A stretch of 64,000 bases of DNA from Roseburia porci (GCF_009695765.1 NZ_VUNI01000004.1:62001-126000); one strand, 5' to 3'; positions 33,599-41,628 are shown, counted from the first letter of the stretch. Notes: generated by a model not told the origin, from the sequence alone. Made by a program: numbers and translations.

Positions 33599-33613
33599 TC
33601 CTTCATATTTTGG

Positions 33614-33642
33614 TTGCAATTTCACCATTCATCCGCTATAAT
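33614..33642 (+). promoter_or_regulatory. tRNA-Leu promoter
   Basis: TTGCAA (33614-33619), 17-bp spacer, TATAAT (33637-33642), about 38 bases before the tRNA. Confidence 0.6.
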
Positions 33643-33680
33643 TTCCTAGTAAGTTTTGCAGCTGCAGGAAGTTGCAATAA

Positions 33681-33762
33681 GCGGAACTGATGGAATTGGC
33701 AGACATGCAAGATTTAGGTTCTTGTGCCGCGAGGCGTGTGGGTTCAAGTCCCACGTTCCGCA
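33681..33762 (+). tRNA. tRNA-Leu (anticodon TAG)
   Basis: Type II tRNA. Acceptor arms are GCGGAAC and GTTCCGC with discriminator A. Anticodon stem CAAGA/TCTTG encloses the loop TTTAGGT, giving anticodon TAG (reads CUA and related Leu codons). A long variable arm, GCC-GCGA-GGC, and the T arm GTGGG-TTCAAGT-CCCAC are present. CCA is not encoded. Confidence 0.95.
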
Positions 33763-33833
33763 TTCAGACAGAGATGAGGTGGTGATCTTTTTTGATTTCC
33801 ATCTTATTTTTTTGAGGAAAATAATTGAATTAG

Positions 33834-33873
33834 GATTAGGGTGTCAAAAAAGTCACCTTTTGACACCCTAATC
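33834..33873. repeat. Perfect 16-bp inverted repeat downstream of tRNA-Leu
   Basis: GATTAGGGTGTCAAAA (33834-33849) and its exact complement at 33858-33873 enclose an 8-base loop. No T-run follows on either strand, so it is not a standard terminator. It lies 40 bases upstream of the DUF3877-like gene and may be an RNA hairpin, an operator or a copy of a dispersed intergenic repeat. Confidence 0.6.
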
Positions 33874-33913
33874 TGGATTAAGTAATTGAAATTAGAAAAA
33901 GGAGACACAGAAA

Positions 33914-34447
33914 ATGGGATATGAACAGCTTGAGAGAAGCCTGATTGATATTATGAAAGAGGAACAGGCAAAACTTGGTTATCGGAAAGAGCAGGTAAGG
34001 CTTTATTATCCGCTCAGTTCATTGAATCATTTTTTTGATGCAGAGGATAACACAGAGGATATGCAAAAGAGACTGTCAGATCTTCCAGAATCACTGACGG
34101 AAAAACTCGGAGAGATCTCGGTTTCACATGTAAAAGACCGATTCTGTTTTCATATTCCCGAAGAAGGAAGCGAATATGTGCATGCGCATATGCAGGAAAA
34201 CGAGTTCATAAAGACACTGGTTGAACTTCTGCAGCAGCACCATGTCACGATAGAACAGATCAAAGCGTTGTTTGATCAGCATTCGGATCACGTCATTATG
34301 GAAGAAATTAACAATGGGGAATTTGATTATCTTCTTCGTTTTGCGGATGATAAAGAAGATCCGTATTATTATTGCTTTAAAGATGAGGGCTGTCATATGA
34401 TTTATCACCGGTTTCTTCCGGCTGATTACGAGGATTTTGATTTTTAG
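33914..34447 (+). CDS. DUF3877-like conserved protein
   Basis: A 177-residue soluble protein that resembles the DUF3877 family of Lachnospiraceae (MGYEQLERSLIDIMKEEQAKLGYRKE start; YPLSSLNHFF; final FADDKEDPYYYCFKDEGCHMIYHRFLPADYEDF). It is acidic, with no signal peptide and no membrane segment. The function is unknown. AAAAGGAG lies 9 bases before the ATG. It stands alone, between a perfect inverted repeat and a strong terminator. Confidence 0.7.
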   Translation: MGYEQLERSLIDIMKEEQAKLGYRKEQVRLYYPLSSLNHFFDAEDNTEDMQKRLSDLPESLTEKLGEISVSHVKDRFCFHIPEEGSEYVHAHMQENEFIKTLVELLQQHHVTIEQIKALFDQHSDHVIMEEINNGEFDYLLRFADDKEDPYYYCFKDEGCHMIYHRFLPADYEDFDF

Positions 34448-34479
34448 AGGATGCATAAACAGTAAGATAAAAGGTAGAG

Positions 34480-34525
34480 AACTCCGGAAGGCGTGAGATT
34501 TATTTCAGGCTTTCCGGAGTTTTTA
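34480..34525 (+). terminator. Terminator after the DUF3877-like gene
   Basis: AACTCCGGAAGGC (34480-34492) pairs with the GCTTTCCGGAGTT stretch ending about 34522 and is followed by a short T-run. Confidence 0.85.
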
Positions 34526-34538
34526 CTTAAAAATGCAG

Positions 34539-34589
34539 TTGACATATATAGACTGTCGATATACTATATAGATAACAGATATATCGAAC
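34539..34589 (+). promoter_or_regulatory. padR promoter with inverted repeats
   Basis: TTGACA (34539-34544), 17-bp spacer and TACTAT (34562-34567), or TATACT (34560-34565) with 15 bp. TCGATAT (34557-34563) and ATATCGA (34581-34587) form an inverted repeat across the start region, a plausible PadR operator. Confidence 0.5.
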
Positions 34590-34619
34590 ATCTATATAAT
34601 TAAAAATGCGAAATTCACA

Positions 34620-34865
34620 GGGAATTCTCCGTAATGATGAAACTTTGTTCGTTTACACCTAATTTCATAGCTCTGACATGCAGGATAGTTATCCTTTTCT
34701 CCGTAAATCGTTATTTCTTTGTGATTACACCGTCAGTTTTGCAGCATTTGACGGCGTAATCAATGAAAATGTTTCTTCTACGGAGAATCTGCTGTTTTGT
34801 ATGATCAAATCTATCAATTTTTCGGTGTAATGAATGATTTTTCGGCATTTACGGAGAATCACCTG
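34620..34865 (+). other. Repeat-rich, potentially structured leader upstream of padR
   Basis: The decamer TTCTCCGTAA occurs in direct orientation at 34625-34634 and 34697-34706, and in inverted orientation at 34779-34788 (TACGGAGAAT) and 34849-34859 (TTACGGAGAAT). The centre is a strong hairpin, TGATTACACCGTCA (34722-34735) with TGACGGCGTAATCA (34749-34762), enclosed by the TTCTCCGTA/TACGGAGAA pair. Each inner repeat could pair with either outer one, giving alternative folds. Between promoter and start codon there is no supported gene. Confidence 0.55.
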
Positions 34866-34895
34866 AATCGATATATCGCAAGGAAGGAGGACAAA

Positions 34896-35225
34896 ATGGC
34901 AGTTGAAAAATCATTGGTTTCGGGAAGTATGACAATGTTGATTTTAAAGCTTTTATCGGAAAAAGACATGTATGGTTACGAAATGATCGATACACTCCGC
35001 CAAAAGTCACAGAATGTTTTTGAACTGAAGGCGGGAACGCTGTATCCGCTTTTGCATGGTCTTGAGGATAAGGGGATGCTTAGGGTTTATGAAAAGGAGT
35101 ACGCCGGAAAAACCAGAAAATATTATAGTATTACACAGTCTGGTATGAATATGCTTGACAGGAAAAAGGAAGAATGGACGGAATATCAGGATGCAGTAGC
35201 AAGAGTACTGGCGATGGGGGTATAG
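34896..35225 (+). CDS. PadR family transcriptional regulator
   Basis: A 109-residue winged-helix repressor: LVSGSMTMLILKLLSEKDMYGYEMIDTLRQKS, FELKAGTLYPLLHGLEDKGML and KTRKYYSITQSGMNML are textbook PadR blocks. The C-terminal helix for dimerisation is short (subfamily 1). The start has GGAAGGAGG 5 bases upstream; a longer in-frame extension to 34797 is leader sequence. It is followed after 3 bases by a HAAS-domain membrane protein. PadR plus HAAS/permease-prefix pairs are common in Firmicutes, usually with envelope-related targets. Confidence 0.93.
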   Translation: MAVEKSLVSGSMTMLILKLLSEKDMYGYEMIDTLRQKSQNVFELKAGTLYPLLHGLEDKGMLRVYEKEYAGKTRKYYSITQSGMNMLDRKKEEWTEYQDAVARVLAMGV

Positions 35226-35228
35226 GGA

Positions 35229-36548
35229 ATGGAAGAATATTTACGGATTTTACTGGAACAGATTCGGTGCAGACAGGCTCATGATGCAATTCGGGATGAA
35301 ATTGAGGAGCATATCCGACAACAGATTGCGGATAATATTTCATCCGGAATGTCCAGGGGACAGGCAGAGGAAGCCGCTGTTTTGGATATGGGAAGTCCTG
35401 TGGAGACCGGAATTGCCCTTGACCGGATACACCGGCCGCAGATTGCGTGGAAAATGATATTGTTTATTACTGTAATAACAATTGCGGCAAGTGTGATGCA
35501 TATATTGCTTGGAACACAGGAATATGTATGCGGAGCAACCGTTGGATTAGTGCTTATGATTCTTATGTATCGGCTGGACGATACAAGGATAGCAGAATTT
35601 GCAAAACCAGTCGCGGTTCTTCTTTTGATAGCAGTGTTTGCTGGCTGTCATATGGGAGAAACCATGTATGGTGTAACACAATCCATTCAGGTTGGAGGAA
35701 TTGAGATTTCCTTTTTTCCACTTATGCTTTTCTATGTGCCTCTTTATGCAGCAATTATTTATTCGTATTATGGAAGTGGATATCAAGGACTGGTAAAGGC
35801 AATCATATGGATGATCTTACCAATTATCGCAGCACTGCGTATGCCAAGTCTGACACTTGCAGCTATACTTCTGGTGGCGCAGGCGGTTGTACTGACAATT
35901 GCGGTTGGAAAAGGATGGTATCACATTGCAAAAGAAAAAACGCTGGTAGGGTTATGGGGAACTGTGCTTGGCCTTCCGCTTTTAGGTTTTGTTCAGAAAT
36001 ATGTTATGGGTGGAGCCGCAAATTATCAGGTGATGCGTATTCGCATGATTCTTACTGGCCAGAAAGAATGGGATTATACAGCGAAGACTGCTGTAGACGG
36101 CATCCGGGCAAGTACCTGGATCGGAGACAGTGGACAGAACCTTTCTGCGAATCTTCCGGGAGGAGAATCACAGTTTGTACTTACTTACCTGATCTCGAAT
36201 TATGGATTCGTTGCAGGTATATTGATCTGTGCGGCTCTTGCGTTTCTGATCATACGGTTTTTTATGATTGCGGTACATCAGCACAACCAGCTTGGCATGG
36301 CGATGGGAGTTGGCTGCGCAATGGTAATCATGCTGAATGCAGTGATCAATATTGCGCAAAATCTGGGAATGATACCTTCTATCCGGTCGTTTCTTCCGTT
36401 TTTTTCAGCAGGTAATACGAGTCTGGTCGTAAGCTATATGCTGGCCGGCATTGTACTTAGCATTTACCGTTATAAGAATATCTATGCATCTCATGTGCAG
36501 TTAAAAGCATTTAAAATGCATCTCGAAATAGATAAAAGTGCATCCTGA
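35229..36548 (+). CDS. HAAS (permease-prefix) domain fused to a FtsW/RodA/SpoVE-type membrane protein
   Basis: A 439-residue protein. Residues 1-72 are a HAAS/permease-prefix helical domain (MEEYLRILLEQIRCRQAHDAIRDEIEEHIRQQ, GMSRGQAEEAAVLDMGSP). About 77-425 hold around ten membrane helices of the SEDS class; the most diagnostic part is IPSIRSFLPFFSAGNTSLVVSYMLAGIVLSIYR, comparable to the P-x-FLPFxSxGGTSL motif of FtsW/RodA. The loop GDSGQNLSANLPGGESQFVLTYLISNYGF matches the pre-motif loop. SEDS proteins polymerise peptidoglycan glycan strands. The motif has Asn in place of one Gly, so catalytic activity is not certain. Co-expressed with PadR. Confidence 0.8.
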   Translation: MEEYLRILLEQIRCRQAHDAIRDEIEEHIRQQIADNISSGMSRGQAEEAAVLDMGSPVETGIALDRIHRPQIAWKMILFITVITIAASVMHILLGTQEYVCGATVGLVLMILMYRLDDTRIAEFAKPVAVLLLIAVFAGCHMGETMYGVTQSIQVGGIEISFFPLMLFYVPLYAAIIYSYYGSGYQGLVKAIIWMILPIIAALRMPSLTLAAILLVAQAVVLTIAVGKGWYHIAKEKTLVGLWGTVLGLPLLGFVQKYVMGGAANYQVMRIRMILTGQKEWDYTAKTAVDGIRASTWIGDSGQNLSANLPGGESQFVLTYLISNYGFVAGILICAALAFLIIRFFMIAVHQHNQLGMAMGVGCAMVIMLNAVINIAQNLGMIPSIRSFLPFFSAGNTSLVVSYMLAGIVLSIYRYKNIYASHVQLKAFKMHLEIDKSAS

Positions 36549-36573
36549 CAGTCGATCATTAGTCAGTTACAAT

Positions 36574-36630
36574 AAAACAGAGCCTGGATTCATTTGTGAC
36601 ATGCAAATGAATCCAGGCTCTGTTTTATTT
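36574..36630 (+). terminator. Strong terminator after the SEDS gene
   Basis: Perfect 23-bp arms (36574-36596 and 36604-36626) with a 7-base loop, followed by ATTTTT. It could terminate on both strands. Confidence 0.9.
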
Positions 36631-36766
36631 TTGGCCGATTACGGAGAAAACAAAAGGTTTAACGGTTGCACAACACGCTCGAAAACAAGGGGCATATATT
36701 CTGAAAATGAAGATAATTTGTGAAAAAGCAACAAAAACAACACAAATATATTATAAATCATGCACA

Positions 36767-36795
36767 TTGACACAAAAATGACCAGGGATTATACT
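36767..36795 (+). promoter_or_regulatory. malE operon promoter
   Basis: TTGACA (36767-36772), 17-bp spacer, TATACT (36790-36795), followed by a leader of about 160 bases. Several GCGAAA-type elements lie between 36825 and 36861 and may bind a LacI- or AraC-type regulator. The stretch 36631-36766 shows nothing recognisable beyond one ATTACGGAGAA copy near 36638. Confidence 0.65.
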
Positions 36796-36870
36796 ATCAA
36801 CATAGAACAACCGATTGCGCAAATGCGAAAAGGCGCGAAAGACAATAGAGATAACGCGAAAAATCATGAC

Positions 36871-36885
36871 ATGGAAACGCATACA
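36871..36885 (+). promoter_or_regulatory. CcpA cre site
   Basis: ATGGAAACGCATACA fits the Bacillus cre consensus WTGNAARCGNWWWCA at every position. It lies about 75 bases downstream of the predicted start of transcription, suitable for road-block repression by CcpA when preferred sugars are present. Confidence 0.65.
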
Positions 36886-36958
36886 GCGTACATGTGATGA
36901 GAATGCCAGTCGGCTGTGAGTTCAGCGGAAACGCTGGGGAAAAGGGAGGAAATATAAC

Positions 36959-38194
36959 ATGAAGAAAAAAGTATTATGTGCACTGTTAGCAACATGTATG
37001 GTTGCTTCAATGACAGCGTGCGGAAGCAAATCATCAGAGGGAGATACGCAAGCCGCTGCAGATGGTTCCATCAGCTTAAGAGTATGGGCTGCAGAAGAAG
37101 ACCAGGATCTGACAAACGAACTGGTTGAGAAATTTAAAGAAGCCAATCCAGACCAGACTTTCGATATTCAGGTCGGCGTTGAGTCTGAGGCAAATGCAAA
37201 AGACGATATCCTTGTTGATCCGGAATCAGCACCGGATGTGTTCGCTTTTGCAAGCGATCAGATTGTAGATCTTGTAAACGCAAACGTATTACAGGCCGTA
37301 CAGGATGCAGATACGATTTCCAGTGAGAACGTTTCAGGTTCTGTTGAGGCTGCAACAGTAAATGACACACTGTATGCATATCCATTCTCAGCAGATAACG
37401 GATATTTCTTATACTACGATAAAAATGTTGTTTCAGATCCAAGCAACTGGGATGCAATCCTTGCAGATTGTGCAGCTGCCGGAAAGAAAGCCGGTATGGT
37501 TTATGCTTCTGGATGGTATAATGCAGGATTCTTCTATGGAGCAGGCTTTACAACCGAGTTAAATGAAGACGGAAGTACAACAATGGATTGGAATAAAACA
37601 TCCGCAGACGGAATTAAAGGTACTGATGTAGCACAGGCAATGCTTGATATTGCAACAAATCCTGGATTCCTTCCAATTACAGATGGAGATACAGCAAACC
37701 AGATCGCAACAGGATCACTTGGTGCAATCGTATCCGGATCATGGGATGCAACAGCAGTTCAGGAAGCATTTGGCGATGGATATGCTGCAACTGTTCTTCC
37801 TACCTATACATGCGCAGGACAGCAGGTGGCAATGGGATCTGCAGCCGGATACAAAATGATGGGTGTAAACGCAAACTCTAAACAGGTTGGCTGGGCAATG
37901 GAACTTGCAAAATTCCTGACAAATGAAGACAGCCAGCAGACACGTTTTGAAGAACGTGAGATCGGACCTTCTAATATTAAAGTTGGTGAGTCTGACGAAG
38001 TAAAAGCAAACGTTGCACTTGCAGCAGTAACTGCACAGAATGGTGCAAACGGTGTTGTTCAGTCTGTAGGATCAAACTACTGGGATCCAACCAAATCATT
38101 TGGTGAGATCATGGCACAGGGCAATCCGGACGGAACAGACCTTCAGACACTGCTTGATAACCTTGTAGATGCTGTTTCACAGCCTACAAACTAG
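36959..38194 (+). CDS. Sugar (maltodextrin-type) ABC transporter substrate-binding lipoprotein
   Basis: A 411-residue lipoprotein. The signal peptide ends at the lipobox MTAC (Cys about residue 21: VASMTACGSKSSEGD). The mature part is a family 1 extracellular solute-binding protein: SLRVWAAEEDQDLTNELVEKFKEANPD, DILVDPESAPDVFAFASDQIVDLVNANVL, YAYPFSADNGYFLYYDKNVV, GAIVSGSWDATAVQEAFGDGYAA. Overall it resembles MalE/CycB proteins for maltose and maltodextrins; the precise sugar is inferred. GGGAGGA lies 8 bases upstream. The operon is preceded by a cre site, in line with carbohydrate uptake. Confidence 0.92.
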   Translation: MKKKVLCALLATCMVASMTACGSKSSEGDTQAAADGSISLRVWAAEEDQDLTNELVEKFKEANPDQTFDIQVGVESEANAKDDILVDPESAPDVFAFASDQIVDLVNANVLQAVQDADTISSENVSGSVEAATVNDTLYAYPFSADNGYFLYYDKNVVSDPSNWDAILADCAAAGKKAGMVYASGWYNAGFFYGAGFTTELNEDGSTTMDWNKTSADGIKGTDVAQAMLDIATNPGFLPITDGDTANQIATGSLGAIVSGSWDATAVQEAFGDGYAATVLPTYTCAGQQVAMGSAAGYKMMGVNANSKQVGWAMELAKFLTNEDSQQTRFEEREIGPSNIKVGESDEVKANVALAAVTAQNGANGVVQSVGSNYWDPTKSFGEIMAQGNPDGTDLQTLLDNLVDAVSQPTN

Positions 38195-38235
38195 AATTGA
38201 ACTACAAATCGTTTAGTAACTTCTGAAAATTCCCA

Positions 38236-38273
38236 GTGAAATGCCTCCGCACCGTGGCACGGAGGCATTTCAC
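38236..38273 (+). other. Intercistronic hairpin between the binding protein and permease genes
   Basis: A perfect 14-bp stem GTGAAATGCCTCCG (38236-38249) with CGGAGGCATTTCAC (38260-38273) and no U-run. Such hairpins usually protect the upstream mRNA and make the binding protein more abundant than the permeases. Confidence 0.75.
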
Positions 38274-38331
38274 ATTAGAAAAGGGAAGACTGCTTGGGAA
38301 GCAGATGCTATGGAAAGGCAAGGGTGCTTGC

Positions 38332-39789
38332 ATGAGTAAGAGTATTGAGAAAAAAAAGACAAACCCGGTCGCAGGATTTTTCAGCGCGATTGGTACTTTT
38401 TTTAAGGAATTTGGAGAGGCTGTCGCCGGTGGAGATGGCGCAGTAAAGGCATCCCTGATTGTTGCGGGAGCCGGATATCTGAAAAGAAAACAGATCATCA
38501 AAGGTATTTTGGTTACCTTATTGGAAATTGCAGTAATTTTATACACAGTCATGATCGGAATTCCGTATATCGGAAAATTACATACACTTGGTACGGTCGA
38601 ACGTGCAATGGTATATAATCCGACAACCATGAAAAATGAAGTCAATGATTATGATAATTCACTTTTGATTCTCCTTTTCGGAGTCATTAGTTTGAGCTTT
38701 CTTGTTGTTGCAATCCTTCTGTGGATGGCGAATGTGAGAAATACATACCGTCTCCAGAAACGTGCGGAAGCAGGAAAACATGTAAATACATTTAAAGAAG
38801 ATTTAAACGCTATGTTGAATGACAAGTTTCATTTTACATTACTGGCATTCCCGGTACTTGGAGTTATTATCTTCAATGTCATGCCGCTTGTAGTCATGAT
38901 CTGTATCGCATTTACAAATTACGATCAGAATCATATGCCTCCGGCGCAGCTGTTTGGATGGGTAGGACTTGCAAACTTTAAGAGCCTTTTCCAGACGAGT
39001 CTTACGGTCACATTTGGTTACACATTCTGGCGGATTCTTGCATGGACTCTGATCTGGGCAGTCCTTGCAACTTTCACGACATATTTTGGCGGTATTATTC
39101 TTGCCCTACTTATTAATAATAAACTGACAAAATTCAAAAAAATGTGGAGAACATTATTTGTTGCCTCCATTTCCGTACCACAGTTCGTAACCCTTCTTTT
39201 ACTGCGCAACTTCTTTGCAAACAATGGTATTGCAAATACATTTTGCGCAAACATCGGAATAACGGGGCTGTTCCAGAAATTAGGCTGGATCAGCACCAAC
39301 TATATTCCATTTTTGACAGACCCGGTATGGGCGAAGATTACGATCGTAGTGATCAATATCTGGGTAGGTATTCCTTATCTGATGCTGATCGCAACCGGCG
39401 TTCTTATGAATATTCCGGAAGAACTGAAAGAAAGTGCCAAGATTGACGGTGCGAATGCATTCCAGATATTTAAGAGTATTACAATGCCATATATGTTCTT
39501 TATTACAGGACCATATCTGGTAACACAGTTTACAGCAAACATTAATAACTTTAACGTAATTTATCTGCTGACCCAGGATGTCTATACAACGACAGACCAG
39601 AAACTGGCAGCATCAAGTGGTAAAGAGATTGACCTTCTTGTTACCTGGTTATACCGGTTGACGAGTGAGCAGTATAACTACAAGATGGCATCCGTCATCG
39701 GTATCTGCGTATTTATCGTTTGTGCGGTAATTACATTATTTGCCTTTAACTTCTTAATTAAAGGAGACAAGGAGGAAACTTTCCAATGA
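38332..39789 (+). CDS. Sugar ABC transporter permease (MalF type)
   Basis: A 485-residue integral membrane protein of the MalF family, long for a binding-protein-dependent permease because of an N-terminal extension (about 1-150) with two extra helices and a DUF-like soluble part, as in other clostridial MalF proteins. The EAA loop is EELKESAKIDGANAFQIFKSITMPYM (about 360-385), which contacts the ATPase. It pairs with the MalG-type protein. ATG 38332 is chosen (MSKSIEKKKTN); the ribosome site is weak (AAGGG) and ATG 38305 is an alternative. Overlaps the next gene by 4 bases. Confidence 0.9.
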   Translation: MSKSIEKKKTNPVAGFFSAIGTFFKEFGEAVAGGDGAVKASLIVAGAGYLKRKQIIKGILVTLLEIAVILYTVMIGIPYIGKLHTLGTVERAMVYNPTTMKNEVNDYDNSLLILLFGVISLSFLVVAILLWMANVRNTYRLQKRAEAGKHVNTFKEDLNAMLNDKFHFTLLAFPVLGVIIFNVMPLVVMICIAFTNYDQNHMPPAQLFGWVGLANFKSLFQTSLTVTFGYTFWRILAWTLIWAVLATFTTYFGGIILALLINNKLTKFKKMWRTLFVASISVPQFVTLLLLRNFFANNGIANTFCANIGITGLFQKLGWISTNYIPFLTDPVWAKITIVVINIWVGIPYLMLIATGVLMNIPEELKESAKIDGANAFQIFKSITMPYMFFITGPYLVTQFTANINNFNVIYLLTQDVYTTTDQKLAASSGKEIDLLVTWLYRLTSEQYNYKMASVIGICVFIVCAVITLFAFNFLIKGDKEETFQ

Positions 39790-40634
39790 TGACAAAAAAT
39801 AAGATTAAAGCGGTGGTACTTCACCTTGTACTGGCAATTCTGGCAATCATCTGGATCACACCGATCGTATGGCTGATCGTAACTTCTTTCAGCGGATACG
39901 ATGGAATGAATACCAGTAGATTTTTCCCGGAAACATGGTCGATCCGGAACTATACCCGAGTATTATTCCAGTCGGATACAGTGTCACAGTTTCCGGTGTG
40001 GTTTAAAAATACCATGATCATTGCAATTTTTGTATGCCTGATCTCTACGACCTTCGTACTGATGGTCAGCTATGCGATGAGCTGTATGCGTTTTAAGGGA
40101 AGAAAAGCATTGATGAATGCAGCAGTTATGCTTCAGCTTTTCCCGGGATTCTTGTCCATGATCGCAATTTATTTTATCCTGAAGTCTGTAAATCTGACCA
40201 ACAGCCATATTGGAATGATCCTTGTATATTCTGGTGGAGCTGGTCTTGGATATCTTGTGGCAAAGGGATTCTTTGATACGATTCCGGCTTCCCTGAGAGA
40301 GGCTGCGTATCTGGAAGGCGCATCCGAGGCACGTACATTTTTTACGATCGTGCTTCCGCTTTCAAAACCAATTATTGTGTACACGGTAATCAGTTCTTTC
40401 CTTGTACCGTGGACAGACTTCGTTTTTGCAAAAATTATTTTAAATTCCGGTATTTCAACAGACTGGACAGTGGCCATCGGTTTGTATAATATGCTGAACC
40501 GCACGCTGATTCCTACTTACTTCTCAAGATTCTGCGCCGGAGGCGTACTGGTTGGTATCCCGATCGGTATCCTGTTTATCATCATGCAGAAGTTCTATGT
40601 AGAAGGTATTACCGGAGGTTCCGTAAAAGGTTAA
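39786..40634 (+). CDS. Sugar ABC transporter permease (MalG type)
   Basis: A 282-residue permease with six predicted helices. The EAA motif is ASLREAAYLEGASEARTFFTIVLPLSKP (about 175-200); the preceding KGFFDTIPASL is typical of MalG. MSYAMSCMRFKGRKALMNAAVMLQLFPG follows helix 2. It forms the membrane channel with the MalF-type subunit. No ATPase gene is present in the operon, so a shared MsmX/MsmK-type ATPase encoded elsewhere is expected. GGAGG lies 9 bases before the ATG inside the upstream gene. Confidence 0.92.
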   Translation: MMTKNKIKAVVLHLVLAILAIIWITPIVWLIVTSFSGYDGMNTSRFFPETWSIRNYTRVLFQSDTVSQFPVWFKNTMIIAIFVCLISTTFVLMVSYAMSCMRFKGRKALMNAAVMLQLFPGFLSMIAIYFILKSVNLTNSHIGMILVYSGGAGLGYLVAKGFFDTIPASLREAAYLEGASEARTFFTIVLPLSKPIIVYTVISSFLVPWTDFVFAKIILNSGISTDWTVAIGLYNMLNRTLIPTYFSRFCAGGVLVGIPIGILFIIMQKFYVEGITGGSVKG

Positions 40635-40708
40635 ATTCTGGTTAAAAATTCCTACCTGACTGGGACTACAAAACGATAAAATTGTCTATAAATAGGTTGA
40701 AAATTGTT

Positions 40709-40757
40709 AATCTTGCACAAGGCGTATTGGACGTTTTTGTGCAAGATTATTTATTTT
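40709..40757 (+). terminator. Terminator of the sugar transporter operon
   Basis: 12-bp perfect arms AATCTTGCACAA (40709-40720) and TTGTGCAAGATT (40737-40748), with an AT-rich tail ATTTATTTT. Confidence 0.7.
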
Positions 40758-40865
40758 GCACGTATACTTCTGGAAAAAAAAGGAGTATATTAAACACGCT
40801 GAATGAACACAATATACGTATTATTTAATAGGTAGAAAGTGTCACAGGAAGCGTGGGGAACACAA

Positions 40866-40916
40866 AGCAGTGGGGGTCACGTACGTAGTGGTATATCCTG
40901 CTGTTTTTTTGTGACC
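40866..40916 (+). promoter_or_regulatory. Possible attenuator in the leader of the ATP synthase operon
   Basis: AGCAG (40866-40870) can pair with CTGCT (40898-40902), with an inner CAC/GTG pair, and is followed by seven T (40904-40910), a terminator-like element. GGTCAC (40875-40880) can instead pair with GTGACC (40911-40916), which would disrupt it. The stem is short, so this is a hypothesis. Confidence 0.35.
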
Positions 40917-40941
40917 GAATCTGATGGAAGGAGGCATAAAA

Positions 40942-41628
40942 ATGGGAAATCTGTCAGAATTACTGATGGAGGAACTGAATTGTGAGACCGCGTTTACGAT
41001 TCCCGTTTTTGGAGGAATTCCTGTAGCGGAATCCGTGGTGGTAACCTGGGTGATCATGGCTGTTCTGATCGTCGCGGGAATTTTCCTTGGAAGAAACTTA
41101 AAAGTAGAGAATCCAGGGAAGCGTCAGATCGCTGTAGAAACAGTTGTGGGAGGATTGCATGACTTTTTCTATGAATTGCTTGGCGAAGACGGAAAGAGAT
41201 ATATACCATACCTGATGACGGTTGGTACGTATATCATGATTTCCAATATGATCGGTCTGTTCGGACTGAAATCACCGACGAAGGACGTGGGCGTGACCGG
41301 AGCGCTGGCACTTATGAGTATCGTTCTGATCGAATATTCCGGAGTGCATCAGAAAGGTGCAAAGGGATTTTTGAAGAGCTTTGCAGAGCCAATTCCGATT
41401 ATGCTGCCGATGAATATTCTTGAAGTATTCATTCGTCCATTATCACTTTGTATGCGACTGTTTGGTAACATTCTTGGCGCATTCGTTATTATGGAATTGC
41501 TTAAAATTGTTGCACCTCTATTGGTGCCAATTCCATTCAGTTTATACTTTGACCTGTTTGATGGTTTCATTCAGGCATATGTATTTGTATTTTTAACATC
41601 ATTATTTATTAAGGAAACAATTGAGTAG
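40942..41628 (+). CDS. atpB: ATP synthase F0 subunit a
   Basis: A 228-residue membrane subunit forming the ion half-channels against the c-ring. The essential Arg lies in RPLSLCMRLFGNILGAFVIMELL (about 163-185), and PIPIMLPMNILEVFIRPLSL precedes it. The protein also has the conserved SNMIGLFGLKSPT block. GGAAGGAGG lies 7 bases before ATG 40942. First gene of the complete operon atpBEFHAGDC; no atpI gene precedes it here. Confidence 0.95.
   Translation: MGNLSELLMEELNCETAFTIPVFGGIPVAESVVVTWVIMAVLIVAGIFLGRNLKVENPGKRQIAVETVVGGLHDFFYELLGEDGKRYIPYLMTVGTYIMISNMIGLFGLKSPTKDVGVTGALALMSIVLIEYSGVHQKGAKGFLKSFAEPIPIMLPMNILEVFIRPLSLCMRLFGNILGAFVIMELLKIVAPLLVPIPFSLYFDLFDGFIQAYVFVFLTSLFIKETIE

Noticed and set aside
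34797-34895. 33-residue N-terminal extension of the PadR protein
   Set aside because: It is outside the PadR family alignment, overlaps the repeat-rich leader and lacks a ribosome site, while GGAAGGAGG precedes ATG 34896.
36538-36723. 61-codon ORF after the SEDS gene
   Set aside because: It runs through the 23-bp terminator stem and has no ribosome site.
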